Source of the DNA: Sphingobacterium tenebrionis
GTDB lineage: Bacteria; Bacteroidota; Bacteroidia; Sphingobacteriales; Sphingobacteriaceae
Assembly: GCF_037126265.1 (NCBI RefSeq)
Contig: NZ_JAYLLN010000002.1
Span: 62,001-126,000, forward strand
Length of the DNA: 64,000 nt
Reading direction: 5' to 3'
Shown one piece after another: positions 32,109-41,108 of this stretch. Under the pieces are notes generated by a model that did no database searches, was not told the DNA's origin, and saw nothing but the letters and a program-made list of their open reading frames with translations. Numbering within the stretch: position 1 is the stretch's first letter; every line of letters starts with the position of its first letter. Made by a program: the position numbers and the translations under genes.

Positions 32109-33422
32109 TTATTGAAATACGACGTCTAAAGCTGCTTTTATAGCAACTAATGTCTGATTTAAGTCATCTTCTGTGTGTGCTGCCGAAATAAAGCCCACTT
32201 CATATCCAGAAGGGCCAAAATAAATACCACGGTTCAAAAGCTCTCGGTGCATGACTTTATATTTTTCCATGGAAGCAGGATCAATTTCATCCGCACGTTG
32301 GATTTTATCGTTTTCAGAAAATGCAAACCAGAAAATAGATCCGATCGTCGTGATGTTGACCACATAATTTTTCTCTTGGATATATGCACGGATTTCTTCC
32401 ACAAACTTTTGAGTGGTAGCTTCCAGCTGCTCATAGAATCCAGGAGCTGCCAGAATGGAAAGGGCGGCAATTCCAGCCGCCATAGCTACGGGATTTCCAG
32501 AAAGCGTACCTGCCTGATAAACGGCTCCATCAGGTGAGATGCATCCCATGATTTCTTTTGATGCGCCATAGGCACCTACAGGCATCCCGCCACCGATAAT
32601 CTTACCATAAGTTAGGATGTCAGGTTGGATGTCGTAATATTTCGAAGCGCCTTCGAATCCCAAACGGAATCCGGTTATCACTTCATCAAAGATCAATAAT
32701 GATCCATTTTCTTTGGTTATATCCCGTAGGAAGTGGATATAATCCTTATCCTGAATCAATAAGCCATTGTTCGCGGGTACTCCTTCGATGATTACTGCAG
32801 CGATCTGATCTTTGAAGTCCGCAAAAACCTTTTCCAAAGCCTCTTTGTCGTTCAATGCAATAACGATCGTCTCATCCGCAAACGCTTTTGGAACACCTGC
32901 AGAAGAGGTTTCTCCAAAGGTTACCAGACCGGATCCTGCCTTTACCAATAAGGAATCGGAATGCCCATGATAGCAACCTTCAAACTTCACGATCTTATCT
33001 CTTTTGGTATATCCTCTTGCCAAACGAATAGCCGACATCACCGCTTCCGTTCCAGAACTTACAAAACGTATTTTTTCAATCTTTTTGTTGTTGTTGAGGA
33101 TAAGTTCGGCCAAGTGGTTTTCCAATTCCGTTGGAGCACCAAAACTCAAGCCTTTACTTAATTGTTCCTGTACCGCTTCTCGAATCTTGGCGTTGTTATG
33201 CCCTAAAATCAACGGCCCCCAAGAACAACAGTAATCGATAAATTCATTGCCATCGGCATCCCATAAATGTGCCTGGTCTCCACGCTCAATAAATAGGGGA
33301 GTTCCATAAACAGATTTAAAGGCGCGAACAGGAGAGTTTACCCCTCCCGGGAAATATGCTTTTGCCTTCTCAAATAATTCCGCTGATTTCTTACGTGAAA
33401 TATCCGAAGTAGATGTTGTCAT
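32109..33422 (-). CDS. hemL: Glutamate-1-semialdehyde 2,1-aminomutase
   Basis: 437 residues. Class III aminotransferase fold with PGGVNSPVRAFKSV near the N-terminus, VSSGTEAVMSAIRLARG, GCYHGHSDSLLVKAGSG, LLIFDEVITGFR and the PLP lysine Lys274 in LTYGKIIGGGMPVGAYG. It makes 5-aminolevulinate from glutamate semialdehyde in the C5 haem pathway. It starts downstream of sucC, from which it is separated by a terminator and a -7-like element (TACCTTTG, minus strand), so it probably has its own promoter. Confidence 0.97.
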   Translation of the reverse strand: MTTSTSDISRKKSAELFEKAKAYFPGGVNSPVRAFKSVYGTPLFIERGDQAHLWDADGNEFIDYCCSWGPLILGHNNAKIREAVQEQLSKGLSFGAPTELENHLAELILNNNKKIEKIRFVSSGTEAVMSAIRLARGYTKRDKIVKFEGCYHGHSDSLLVKAGSGLVTFGETSSAGVPKAFADETIVIALNDKEALEKVFADFKDQIAAVIIEGVPANNGLLIQDKDYIHFLRDITKENGSLLIFDEVITGFRLGFEGASKYYDIQPDILTYGKIIGGGMPVGAYGASKEIMGCISPDGAVYQAGTLSGNPVAMAAGIAALSILAAPGFYEQLEATTQKFVEEIRAYIQEKNYVVNITTIGSIFWFAFSENDKIQRADEIDPASMEKYKVMHRELLNRGIYFGPSGYEVGFISAAHTEDDLNQTLVAIKAALDVVFQ

Positions 33423-33444
33423 TTCTTAATGTTTTTTATTTTAA

Positions 33445-33452
33445 CAAAGGTA
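33445..33452 (-). promoter_or_regulatory. Probable -7 element for hemL
   Basis: TACCTTTG on the minus strand fits TAnnTTTG, 23 bp before the hemL ATG and after the sucC terminator. No good -33 TTTG is visible. Confidence 0.5.
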
Positions 33453-33477
33453 CTATTTACGAATTAGTATTAAAAGA

Positions 33478-33503
33478 AATGGCCTCCCAAAGGAAGGCCA
33501 TTC
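33478..33503 (-). terminator. Terminator of sucC
   Basis: Stem AATGGCCT / AGGCCATT, followed on the minus strand by TCTTTTAATA, 20 bp after the sucC stop. Confidence 0.75.
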
Positions 33504-33522
33504 ATTATCTTTTAGAAGGAGA

Positions 33523-34722
33523 TTATTTACCTTCTTCCAATACTTTAGTTACTAATTCAGCAGCTTCTTTCAATAAGATCGCTGAGTATACCTGAAGACC
33601 AGATTTGTCGATCAATTCTTTCGCTTCTTTAGCGTTTGTACCTTGAAGACGTACGATAATAGGAACTGGGATATTTCCGATTTCATTGTAAGCGTCGATA
33701 ACACCTTGCGCTACACGGTCACAACGAACGATACCTCCGAAGATGTTGATCAAGATTGCTTTTACGTTAGGGTCTTTTAAGATGATGTTGAAACCAGCTT
33801 TCACTGTTTCTGCATTTGCCGTACCACCAACGTCCAAGAAGTTTGCAGGCTCACCACCAGCAATCTTAATGATATCCATGGTAGCCATCGCTAAACCAGC
33901 ACCATTTACCATACAACCTACATTACCATCTAATTTAACGTAGTTAAGGTTTGATTCACCCGCTTCAACTTCGGTTGGATCTTCTTCCGTAACATCACGC
34001 ATAGCAGCGATGTCAGCATGACGGTATAATGCGTTCTCATCTAAGTTAACCTTAGCATCAACTGCCATGATCTTATCATCAGATGTTTTTAATACCGGGT
34101 TGATCTCGAACATAGAAGCATCAATAGAATCGTATGCTTTGTATAATGCAGCTACGAACTTCACCATATCTTTATGTGCAGCACCTGTTAATCCTAGGTT
34201 GAAAGCAATTTTACGTGCTTGGAAACCTTGAAGACCAACTTTAGGATCGATTTCTTCTTTGAAAATTAAGTGAGGAGTTTTCTCAGCTACTTCCTCGATG
34301 TCCATACCACCTTCAGTAGAGTACATAATGATGTTACGACCAGTTGCACGGTCTAACAATACAGACATGTAGAATTCTTTTGTTTCGCTTTCGCCAGGGT
34401 AGTAAACATCCTGTGCAATCAAAACCTTGTTAACTTTTTTACCTTCTGGACCAGTCTGTGGAGTAACCAATTGCATACCGATGATGTCTGTTGCGCGTTG
34501 CAATACTTCATCATGGTTTTTTGCTAATTTTACACCACCACCTTTACCACGGCCACCCGCATGGATCTGTGCTTTTACCACAACCCAATCCGAGTTGAAT
34601 TCTTCTTTCATTCTCTTAGCAGCTTCAACAGCCTGCTCTGGGGTTTCGGCAACAATACCTTCTTGTACTCTTACTCCGAAACTCTTAAGTATTTCTTTTC
34701 CTTGATATTCGTGAATGTTCAT
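33523..34722 (-). CDS. sucC: Succinyl-CoA synthetase (ADP-forming) beta subunit
   Basis: 399 residues. ATP-grasp N-terminus MNIHEYQGKEILKSFGV, VVKAQIHAGGRGKGGGVKLA, and the CoA-ligase C-terminal domain with GCMVNGAGLAMATMDIIK, NFLDVGGTA and AILINIFGGIVRCD. It forms succinate and ATP from succinyl-CoA with the alpha subunit, SucD. The sucD gene is not adjacent here, which is common in Bacteroidota. It is monocistronic, with a terminator. Confidence 0.97.
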   Translation of the reverse strand: MNIHEYQGKEILKSFGVRVQEGIVAETPEQAVEAAKRMKEEFNSDWVVVKAQIHAGGRGKGGGVKLAKNHDEVLQRATDIIGMQLVTPQTGPEGKKVNKVLIAQDVYYPGESETKEFYMSVLLDRATGRNIIMYSTEGGMDIEEVAEKTPHLIFKEEIDPKVGLQGFQARKIAFNLGLTGAAHKDMVKFVAALYKAYDSIDASMFEINPVLKTSDDKIMAVDAKVNLDENALYRHADIAAMRDVTEEDPTEVEAGESNLNYVKLDGNVGCMVNGAGLAMATMDIIKIAGGEPANFLDVGGTANAETVKAGFNIILKDPNVKAILINIFGGIVRCDRVAQGVIDAYNEIGNIPVPIIVRLQGTNAKEAKELIDKSGLQVYSAILLKEAAELVTKVLEEGK

Positions 34723-34804
34723 TGATAAAAAAATTTGCTGTAAAAATAGGTTATTTATTCGGAAGGGGCAAGATATTATTTCGATAATTGCCTTGTTTTT
34801 TTGC

Positions 34805-34812
34805 TAATTTTG
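34805..34812 (+). promoter_or_regulatory. Probable -7 element for the OsmC gene
   Basis: TAATTTTG matches TAnnTTTG, 24 bp before the ATG. A TTG triplet occurs upstream, but with short spacing. Confidence 0.5.
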
Positions 34813-34836
34813 TATAAGCATAGAGATTAAAAAACA

Positions 34837-35253
34837 ATGAAAGTACATTTATCAAGACAGAACGATGCGGTTCATTTCGAAGCATCCAGCGAGTTGTCAT
34901 CCGTGAAAGTAAATATTGATGGGCCAGATTCCATCGGCGGCGAAGGAAAAGGTGTCAGACCTATGGAATTGGTGCTGATGGCTTTGGGTTCTTGTAGTGT
35001 ATTCGATTTGACTACCATCCTCCAAAAACAACGTCAGGATCTGCAGGATATTCAAGTGGAAGTAACAGGAGACCGTCGGGAAGAAATACCTAATATCTTC
35101 ACGAAAATTCATATTGCATTCCGTTTAAAAGGCGATATTGATGAGGCAAAAGCGCAAAAAGCAGCTGAACTTGCCGTGAAAAAATATTGCTCTGTACATG
35201 ATATGTTAGCTCAGGGTGGTGTGGATATCACCTACAGCATTCAGATCAACTAA
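34837..35253 (+). CDS. OsmC/Ohr-family peroxide reductase
   Basis: 138 residues. The two conserved family cysteines are Cys53 (ALGSCSVFDL) and Cys118 (KKYCSVHDM), with the GGEGKGVRPMELVLMALGSC region typical of the OsmC/YhfA-like subgroup. Family members reduce organic peroxides through a thiol cycle. It is convergent with the LacI regulator gene, with only 3 bp between the stop codons. Confidence 0.92.
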   Translation: MKVHLSRQNDAVHFEASSELSSVKVNIDGPDSIGGEGKGVRPMELVLMALGSCSVFDLTTILQKQRQDLQDIQVEVTGDRREEIPNIFTKIHIAFRLKGDIDEAKAQKAAELAVKKYCSVHDMLAQGGVDITYSIQIN

Positions 35254-35256
35254 GCC

Positions 35257-36267
35257 TTATTTCATTACTAATTTCGATGGGAAAACGACATGTTGTGGTT
35301 CTGCAACATGTTCCTTCTTATCGATGCAATCGAATAAGATTTCCGCAGCCTTCTGGGCCTGCTTATCCGGATATTGTTCAATACTTCCCATTGGCGGATT
35401 GTCCATGTATTTCCATAATGGATAATTGGCGTAGGAGATGAAGAACATATCCTGATTCAAAACAATGCCCTTCTGCTTCGCATACCGAATCAGATCTAGG
35501 GTTACAAAATCATTGAAGGAGACTACGGCAGATGGTCGGTCGGCTAGGGAGCATAGTTTTTCCATCGCTTCCTCATTCCCTTTCTCTGTTAGATCGGTAT
35601 GGACAACATAGCTTTCGTCCGAAGTGATTCCTTGTTTTTTAAGGGCTTTCAAAAAGGCTTCTGAACGTTCTTTGGACGCAAGTAGGGATTCTGGTCCATT
35701 GATCAAGGCAATCTTACGATGTCCTCTTTCTACAAAAGCATCGATAGCCTCGATCATACCTGAAGAAAGATCGCTATATACTTTATGTACGTTATCCAGA
35801 TCTGGGACACAATCAAAAAATACTACTGGGATTTCGGTTTTGGAGAGGATATCCACAAAGTCGGTATCTCCCGTGTTTTTCCCTAGGGAAATCAATATAC
35901 CATCCACACGATGCTTTTTGAAGGTCTGGATGATATGGCTTTCGCGGTTCTCATCATCTAGGGATTGCCCTAAAAGTACGGTGTACTTCTTTTCATCCGC
36001 CACATCTTCGATGGCACTGATCGCCTCAGAAAAGAAAGGTTCCGATAATTTCGGGAGAATAACACCGATGGTAAAGGTCTTACGCTGTTTGAAAAAGATA
36101 GCAGTCTGGTTAGGCTCGTAAGCCATTTCCTCGGCCATTTTCTTTACACGCATGGTCGTGACCAAGCCTATACTCGGATGGTCGTTCAATGCGCGCGAAA
36201 CCGTTGAAGGTGAAATCTTCAACTTTCGCGCAATTTCCTTAATCGTTGTTGGTTTGTTCCCTGCCAT
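35257..36267 (-). CDS. LacI-family transcription regulator
   Basis: 336 residues. N-terminal HTH TIKEIARKLKISPSTVSRALNDHPSIG with hinge helix, then a periplasmic-binding-protein-like effector domain (TIGVILPKLSEPFFSEAISAIED, RVDGILISL, IPVVFFDCV, GHRKIALINGPE). It probably represses a sugar-related operon elsewhere; no catabolic gene is adjacent. It begins 31 bp after the original end of the interrupted S41 protease gene. Confidence 0.95.
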   Translation of the reverse strand: MAGNKPTTIKEIARKLKISPSTVSRALNDHPSIGLVTTMRVKKMAEEMAYEPNQTAIFFKQRKTFTIGVILPKLSEPFFSEAISAIEDVADEKKYTVLLGQSLDDENRESHIIQTFKKHRVDGILISLGKNTGDTDFVDILSKTEIPVVFFDCVPDLDNVHKVYSDLSSGMIEAIDAFVERGHRKIALINGPESLLASKERSEAFLKALKKQGITSDESYVVHTDLTEKGNEEAMEKLCSLADRPSAVVSFNDFVTLDLIRYAKQKGIVLNQDMFFISYANYPLWKYMDNPPMGSIEQYPDKQAQKAAEILFDCIDKKEHVAEPQHVVFPSKLVMK

Positions 36268-36298
36268 GCAGTAAAGTTAAGAATTAAATAACTAATTC

Positions 36299-37759
36299 TT
36301 AATCCTTAATCATATTCCTCTCACGTAATTTATTAACGGGAACTGCAGAAGATGTTCTGGTTGTACCTGTTTGGCTACTTGCTTTGGCACTGCTTCCGGA
36401 TAAGGTATAAGAACCTGAACGGATATGCTGTATAGCCGTAGCTAACATATCCTCACGAAGATCTCCAAAATCAAAGCGAACATTGTCAAAAACACCGGGT
36501 TTATCGGCTGGAATGCCATCCCAATAATCGGTTTAGCCTGCGCTGTTTACAATCTTGAAGGATGCTGCCCAAAGGCCTGCTTTGTTTAGGATATCCTGAC
36601 GGAAGAACCCTACAGGTTTGCCATAAGTACTTCCATGTTCTCCAATAAGGCGCACATTAGCATAGGGTTTCAGCGCGGAAATCACAATTTCTGAAGCTGA
36701 TGCGGTATAATCCGATACCAAGAAATATACATCGGTAATATTTGTCGCCGAATTGTTGAACATTACATCATCAAATTCACGACTTCCTTTGGCCTTCTCT
36801 TCTTTCAGGTTTTTGTTGATATCGTAGCTGAACATCAATTTACCTGCGCCATTGCTGTTGACGATTTTGTTCGCCAAGTATATAGCAGTACTGACATAAC
36901 CACCGGTATTATATCGCAGGTCGATAATAATCTTGTTGATGGCCTGTTGGTTAAATTTATTGAAAGCTGCATTCATGGCATTATACATGGCCGTGTATTG
37001 ACCAGCATCATTGGTCATTTCTTCAAAGGATGATAACGCGAAATAACCCACCTTATCAGCATTTACGGTATAAACACTGTCTTTTACCACCGGGAAAATA
37101 TCGTAGGAGCCATAAGTAAGTGTTTTAGTGAAAGGAACTCCGGCCCTTTCCAGATCCAATACCAATTGGGTTTTGTTCAGTTCCGCTTCAATTAACCTGA
37201 AGTTTTTACCCAATGCCTCCACGCCATTTATTTTGATGATTTTATCCCCACGTTTAATCCCAGCTTTGTCGGCTGGTGAATTACCTTCTGAAAGGCCTAC
37301 ATAGGCTGCTGAATTGGCATCTCCACCTTCAAAAACAACAAAGAGCCCGAAACCATCATATGTATCTGCCCGGGCACTTCTGCTAGAAGTCGAACTGATA
37401 TCTTCGATCCAAGAGAACCTATCCAAAGGACCGGTATAATTTTCAACGATGTTCTGTCCAGGACCATGAAATACATAATCATTTTTAACAGGCGTTAATC
37501 CCATTAAATGATTTAACAAGCTTTCGCCACTGCTATATTTATCGCTGATGTCCGAAATCGGGTTATACACAGGAATGCTGGATTCCCAGTAAGAAAGGTA
37601 TTTGTAATAGAAATAGATACTATCCCGCACTTTCTCATCCGTAGTTCTGTTGTTGCTTACAGGAGGTTTTTCAGGAGATGGGATTTTATCCGTATCCTTT
37701 TTACAGGATGATAGTCCGATAAGGACTAAAAAAAGTAGGGTGAAATATTTATTCAGCAT
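36299..37759 (-). pseudogene. S41 (C-terminal processing) protease lipoprotein interrupted by an in-frame stop
   Basis: The open part (37759 down to the TAA at 36533-36535) encodes 408 residues: lipoprotein signal (LIGLSSC), PDZ domain, and an S41 core with SDYTASASEIVISALKPY and GKPVGFF. After the TAA the same frame continues for 77 codons (TDYWDGIPADKPGVF ... RERNMIKD) to a TAA at 36299. That tail aligns with the neighbouring paralogue (DYFNGLKGEK..., LGDPNERMF..., HITNGTYRS) while no other start or frame explains it. So the gene is a recent nonsense mutant, a sequencing error, or subject to readthrough. The catalytic residues precede the stop, so a truncated active enzyme is possible. Confidence 0.85.
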
Positions 37760-37837
37760 GTGCCAATTCTATGTTAAAATGTATGTATTGTTGCTTGCGC
37801 AATTATAATTCCAAATTATAGACTTAGCACATGCTGA
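37754..37837 (-). promoter_or_regulatory. Inverted repeat covering the start codon of the interrupted S41 gene
   Basis: TCAGCATGTGC (37753-37763) and GCACATGCTGA (37827-37837) are complementary over 11 bp and enclose the whole spacer between the two S41 genes. The ATG lies in one arm. Confidence 0.45.
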
Positions 37838-37846
37838 TTAGATTAA

Positions 37847-39331
37847 TTACTTAAGGATGTTTTTTAAATTTTGCTCATTTGAAAACTTAAACATACCGGT
37901 AATGTGAGGTGTCTGAGGTTGTATGCTCGTTGCTTCCATCTCAGGTTTTCCCGATTTTGTCGTTCTGCGCATACTCGCTGAAGCACTACGATATGTTCCG
38001 TTCGTGATATGATATAGCGCATCCGAAAACATACGCTCGTTTGGATCTCCTAATTGAAGTGCAAAGCTTTCGTACGAATCCGTTTTTTCACCTTTCAATC
38101 CATTGAAATAATCACCAAATTCATCCTTGTTTACCATTTGGAAGGAGGTGATGTAATACGAACCATAACCATGGACTACTTTGGATTCAAAGAAACCAAC
38201 AGGTTTTCCATAAGTTCCAATGGACCCATCATTGCCTCTCACTGTGATCAATTGTACATCCATATACGGTTTCAAGCTGTTGATCACCAATTCGCTAGCC
38301 GATGCAGTCTGCTTTGTTCCAAGGAAATATACGCGTTTTAGGTTCAGCGTGTTTTTCTTGTCGAAATAAACAGGACCAAAAGCTTTGCCGGGTTGCAATA
38401 ATCCAGCATCTTCCAATACATAGTTCACTTTATATTTATACATCAATGCTTTTGCATGGGTGGTTGGCACCAATTGATTGGCTAAATATTCCGCAGACCA
38501 AGTTGATCCACCACCATTATAACGCAGATCAATCACTAGCTCATCCACGCCTTCAAAAGCTTTGAACACATTTTCCATCGCTGTATGATAGCTGTTTGGC
38601 TGCCCCTGGTTGTTGTATAGATTGACAAATGAGGTATATGCCATGTAACCTACTTTCTTACCATTATGATCGATTACTTTATTGACCATGATCGGATCAA
38701 TCTGGTAGGCATCGCCCGTAACGGTAATCGTGCTTTCCTTACCATCGATTGGACTTACCACCACTAATTTTAAGGTTTCGCCAGAGAAGAATTTCATGGC
38801 GTTCTTAAATTCATTAGCACTCTCCGAATTATAATCAACCTTAGTATCCCCGTTGATGCTGACTACTCGCATTCCACGAATCAAACCCGCTTTAGCTGCT
38901 GGTGAGTTCTTTTGAACATAACGGATATAAAGATTCGCGTTGGTTGAACCAGCTGATTCCAACAGGAATATCGGTGTAGCACCGGTCTCTTTATACACAC
39001 CTTGTTGAATTTCTTCACTCACAGTTCCAGCGCGGTCTACGAAACTGAAACGATCCAGTGTAGCGGATTTTCTCAACTCATCCAATACCTCTTCTGCGGT
39101 CTTAAATTTTCCAGTGAAGGACTTTAAGTCTGGCTCATTACCGATCAGTTTTGGCTGCGGTAATTTATCCGTCCATAAGGATAGGGCTAAAGAATAATAA
39201 TAAGCCGAATCTCTGAACAAAATTTCTTTTTCAGCATCTTTATCAGTCTCCGTATTTACAGGATCTTTTTTACAGCTGGCGGCTACCACTAGGGCTAAAA
39301 GCGCCCCCACAAGGATTTTCTTTTTAAACAT
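37847..39331 (-). CDS. S41-family processing protease, lipoprotein
   Basis: 494 residues from the ATG at 39331 (MFKKKILVGALLALVVAASC, lipobox). A PDZ-type domain (YIRYVQKNSPAAKAGLIRGMRVVSINGD) is followed by the S41 core: DELVIDLRYNGGGSTWSAEYLA, nucleophile region GTKQTASASELVINSLKPY, and the general-base Lys region YGKPVGFFES. Family role: cleavage of protein C-termini in the periplasm or at the cell surface. It has a complete C-terminal tail, unlike the following paralogue. It starts 2 bp after the HAD-like gene stop. Confidence 0.92.
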   Translation of the reverse strand: MFKKKILVGALLALVVAASCKKDPVNTETDKDAEKEILFRDSAYYYSLALSLWTDKLPQPKLIGNEPDLKSFTGKFKTAEEVLDELRKSATLDRFSFVDRAGTVSEEIQQGVYKETGATPIFLLESAGSTNANLYIRYVQKNSPAAKAGLIRGMRVVSINGDTKVDYNSESANEFKNAMKFFSGETLKLVVVSPIDGKESTITVTGDAYQIDPIMVNKVIDHNGKKVGYMAYTSFVNLYNNQGQPNSYHTAMENVFKAFEGVDELVIDLRYNGGGSTWSAEYLANQLVPTTHAKALMYKYKVNYVLEDAGLLQPGKAFGPVYFDKKNTLNLKRVYFLGTKQTASASELVINSLKPYMDVQLITVRGNDGSIGTYGKPVGFFESKVVHGYGSYYITSFQMVNKDEFGDYFNGLKGEKTDSYESFALQLGDPNERMFSDALYHITNGTYRSASASMRRTTKSGKPEMEATSIQPQTPHITGMFKFSNEQNLKNILK

Positions 39332-39333
39332 AA

Positions 39334-39903
39334 TTAGGTTAGTTTTTCTTCTATGAAAATAATCTCTTCGGGTAAACACCCATTTTCAGAAGCAATATAA
39401 GGAATTGGATCTATATTGCGGAATACCAATTCATCGATAAAATAGACTTTCACCCCTTTTTCTAACCCCTGCCAGTCGATGTGCTTGAGCTTGTTCAGCT
39501 GCAATGCAGGATTACCCTTAGTCAAAACGGCAATCGTTTTCCCTTGTTCCAATAAGGCTGCAAAAAGCAACTTAATTTCATTAAATAACAATAATTTTAG
39601 CGGTAAATGCCCATTAACCTGCAATCGCTCATAATTTTCGCTATAATCCTGTTCAAACTTGAATTCTTTTTTAGCCGCCTCAAATACAGCAGCCTCACCT
39701 TCGGAAAACAACTTTTCCTTCATAAAGGCAGTTAGGGATTTGCTGATTTCCCGAGCCTCGGAAAATTCAACAAATTGTCCAAAGAGGTAATATATCTGTA
39801 ACAAATAATCGTGCTTAGGATAAAGCACATCATCCAATTCAAAGAGATATACTTTCTTATCCATTGGGATATCTTTCCAATTCATCTTTATATGATTACT
39901 CAA
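39334..39903 (-). CDS. HAD-like protein with degenerate active site
   Basis: 189 residues. The fold is HAD-like: motif I VYLFELDDVLYP, motif II IAVLTKGNPALQLNKLK. However, the nucleophile Asp of motif I is replaced by Glu22, and the C-terminal acidic motif (expected GD or DD) is missing in EEIIFIEE. It is therefore probably not an active phosphatase and may have a binding or structural role. It lies 3 bp after the pre-ATP-grasp gene and 2 bp before an S41 protease gene, in the lolD operon. Confidence 0.75.
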   Translation of the reverse strand: MSNHIKMNWKDIPMDKKVYLFELDDVLYPKHDYLLQIYYLFGQFVEFSEAREISKSLTAFMKEKLFSEGEAAVFEAAKKEFKFEQDYSENYERLQVNGHLPLKLLLFNEIKLLFAALLEQGKTIAVLTKGNPALQLNKLKHIDWQGLEKGVKVYFIDELVFRNIDPIPYIASENGCLPEEIIFIEEKLT

Positions 39904-39906
39904 GCT

Positions 39907-40374
39907 TTATATAGTTACTAAGGCCAATTCTTCTTGATCATCCGAGACCATCAACAATCCGGTTGCCGGTAAATGCAGTTTCTGTTCTACATCCAGGCCT
40001 TTTCCTTGTAAATAAATATGGATCTCCGCTTGGGAGGGAGGATTTTCAATCGTAAAATACACAGGTAGATCCGATAGATTAGGCACTAAAGGAATAATAT
40101 CGTATTCTTCGAACAATAACTTAGATTCTGCTAAACTATTGATCTCCGATTCGCCCAAAGGCAGGATATAATCGATCTGTTTGTCCAAGCTTAATTTCAA
40201 CAATTCATGGGCATAGGTCGGATTTACTCCCGTTGGTATTTTTAGGTAATTTGCCTGTAGGAAACTAGGCACTTCTTCAGAGCTGGCAAAAACGACTTCA
40301 AATTTATCTGAAAATTGTTTGGCCAAACGTTGCGCCAGGGGACGGGTCCCATAGGTAATCAATATTTTTTGCAT
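39907..40374 (-). CDS. Stand-alone pre-ATP-grasp-like protein
   Basis: 155 residues. MQKILITYGTRPLAQRLAKQF resembles the nucleotide-like Rossmann start of pre-ATP-grasp domains, followed by YILPLGESEINSLAESKLLFEEYDIIPLVPN, as seen in the N-terminal part of CarB-like and other ATP-grasp ligases. No ATP-grasp domain follows. It may be a truncated or regulatory relative, or act with a partner. The gene lies 9 bp after lolD and 3 bp before the HAD-like gene. Function unknown. Confidence 0.6.
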   Translation of the reverse strand: MQKILITYGTRPLAQRLAKQFSDKFEVVFASSEEVPSFLQANYLKIPTGVNPTYAHELLKLSLDKQIDYILPLGESEINSLAESKLLFEEYDIIPLVPNLSDLPVYFTIENPPSQAEIHIYLQGKGLDVEQKLHLPATGLLMVSDDQEELALVTI

Positions 40375-40383
40375 AGTGTAATT

Positions 40384-41037
40384 CTAATAAATCAAACCAT
40401 CACGCATATGAATGGTGCGATCAGAAATCCTCGCCAATTCTTCATTATGCGTTACGATGATAAAAGTCTGTTGCATCTTATCCCGAAGGTCAAAGAATAA
40501 TTGGTGCAAAGCGGTGGCATTTTCAGAATCCAGGTTACCCGAAGGTTCATCTGCTAGGACCAATGTAGGATCATTGATCAAGGCTCTGGCCACGGAAACC
40601 CGTTGTTGCTCACCTCCCGACATGGCCGAGGGTTTGTGGTTGGCGCGATGCTTTACACCCAGGATCTCCAAGAGCTCCAAGCCTTTCTGTTCAACGGTCT
40701 TGCGGTCCTTGCCGGCAATATAACCCGGAATACAGACATTCTCCAAAGCGGTAAATTCCGGAAGAAGATGATGGAATTGAAATACAAAGCCGATATGTTT
40801 GTTTCGGAAATCACTTAACTGCTTTTCTGAAAGCGAGAAAACATCCTGGCCTTCCAACATGATCGTTCCACGGTCAGGCTTATCCAAGGTGCCAATAATG
40901 TGCAATAATGTACTCTTTCCGGCTCCGGAGGCTCCTACGATGGAAACGATTTCTCCTTTCTTTACCGATACACTTACCCCTTTCAGGATTTCCAAATCTC
41001 CGTAGGATTTGAATATGTTGTTGGCTTGTAAGATCAT
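40384..41037 (-). CDS. lolD: Lipoprotein-releasing ABC transporter ATPase, LolD type
   Basis: 217 residues. Walker A GASGAGKSTLLHIIGTLD, Q-loop FVFQFHHLLPEFTALENV, signature MSGGEQQRVSVARAL, Walker B LVLADEPSGNLD, and the switch His in IIVTHNEELA. The HHLLPEFTALENV segment is typical of LolD. It releases mature lipoproteins from the inner membrane together with LolC/E, which are not adjacent. It is the first gene of a tightly packed operon that includes two lipoprotein proteases. Confidence 0.88.
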   Translation of the reverse strand: MILQANNIFKSYGDLEILKGVSVSVKKGEIVSIVGASGAGKSTLLHIIGTLDKPDRGTIMLEGQDVFSLSEKQLSDFRNKHIGFVFQFHHLLPEFTALENVCIPGYIAGKDRKTVEQKGLELLEILGVKHRANHKPSAMSGGEQQRVSVARALINDPTLVLADEPSGNLDSENATALHQLFFDLRDKMQQTFIIVTHNEELARISDRTIHMRDGLIY

Positions 41038-41051
41038 AATGCGAAAATAAG

Positions 41052-41082
41052 AAAAAAAGCCACCCCGAAGGGTAGCTTTTTT
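41052..41082 (-). terminator. Terminator of the SGNH hydrolase gene
   Basis: AAGCCACCC-CGAA-GGGTAGCTT with one mismatch; on the minus strand a run of T follows (GGCTTTTTTTCTTATTTT). Confidence 0.8.
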
Positions 41083-41108
41083 ATAAGTCGTCTGCTATTT
41101 TTCTAAAA

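Noticed and set aside
35624..36121. 165-codon open frame opposite the LacI regulator
   Set aside because: Antisense shadow of a complete regulator gene with all expected motifs.
37754..37837. Terminator between the two S41 genes
   Set aside because: The 11-bp arms are 63 bases apart and lack a T tract; kept only as a weak regulatory candidate.
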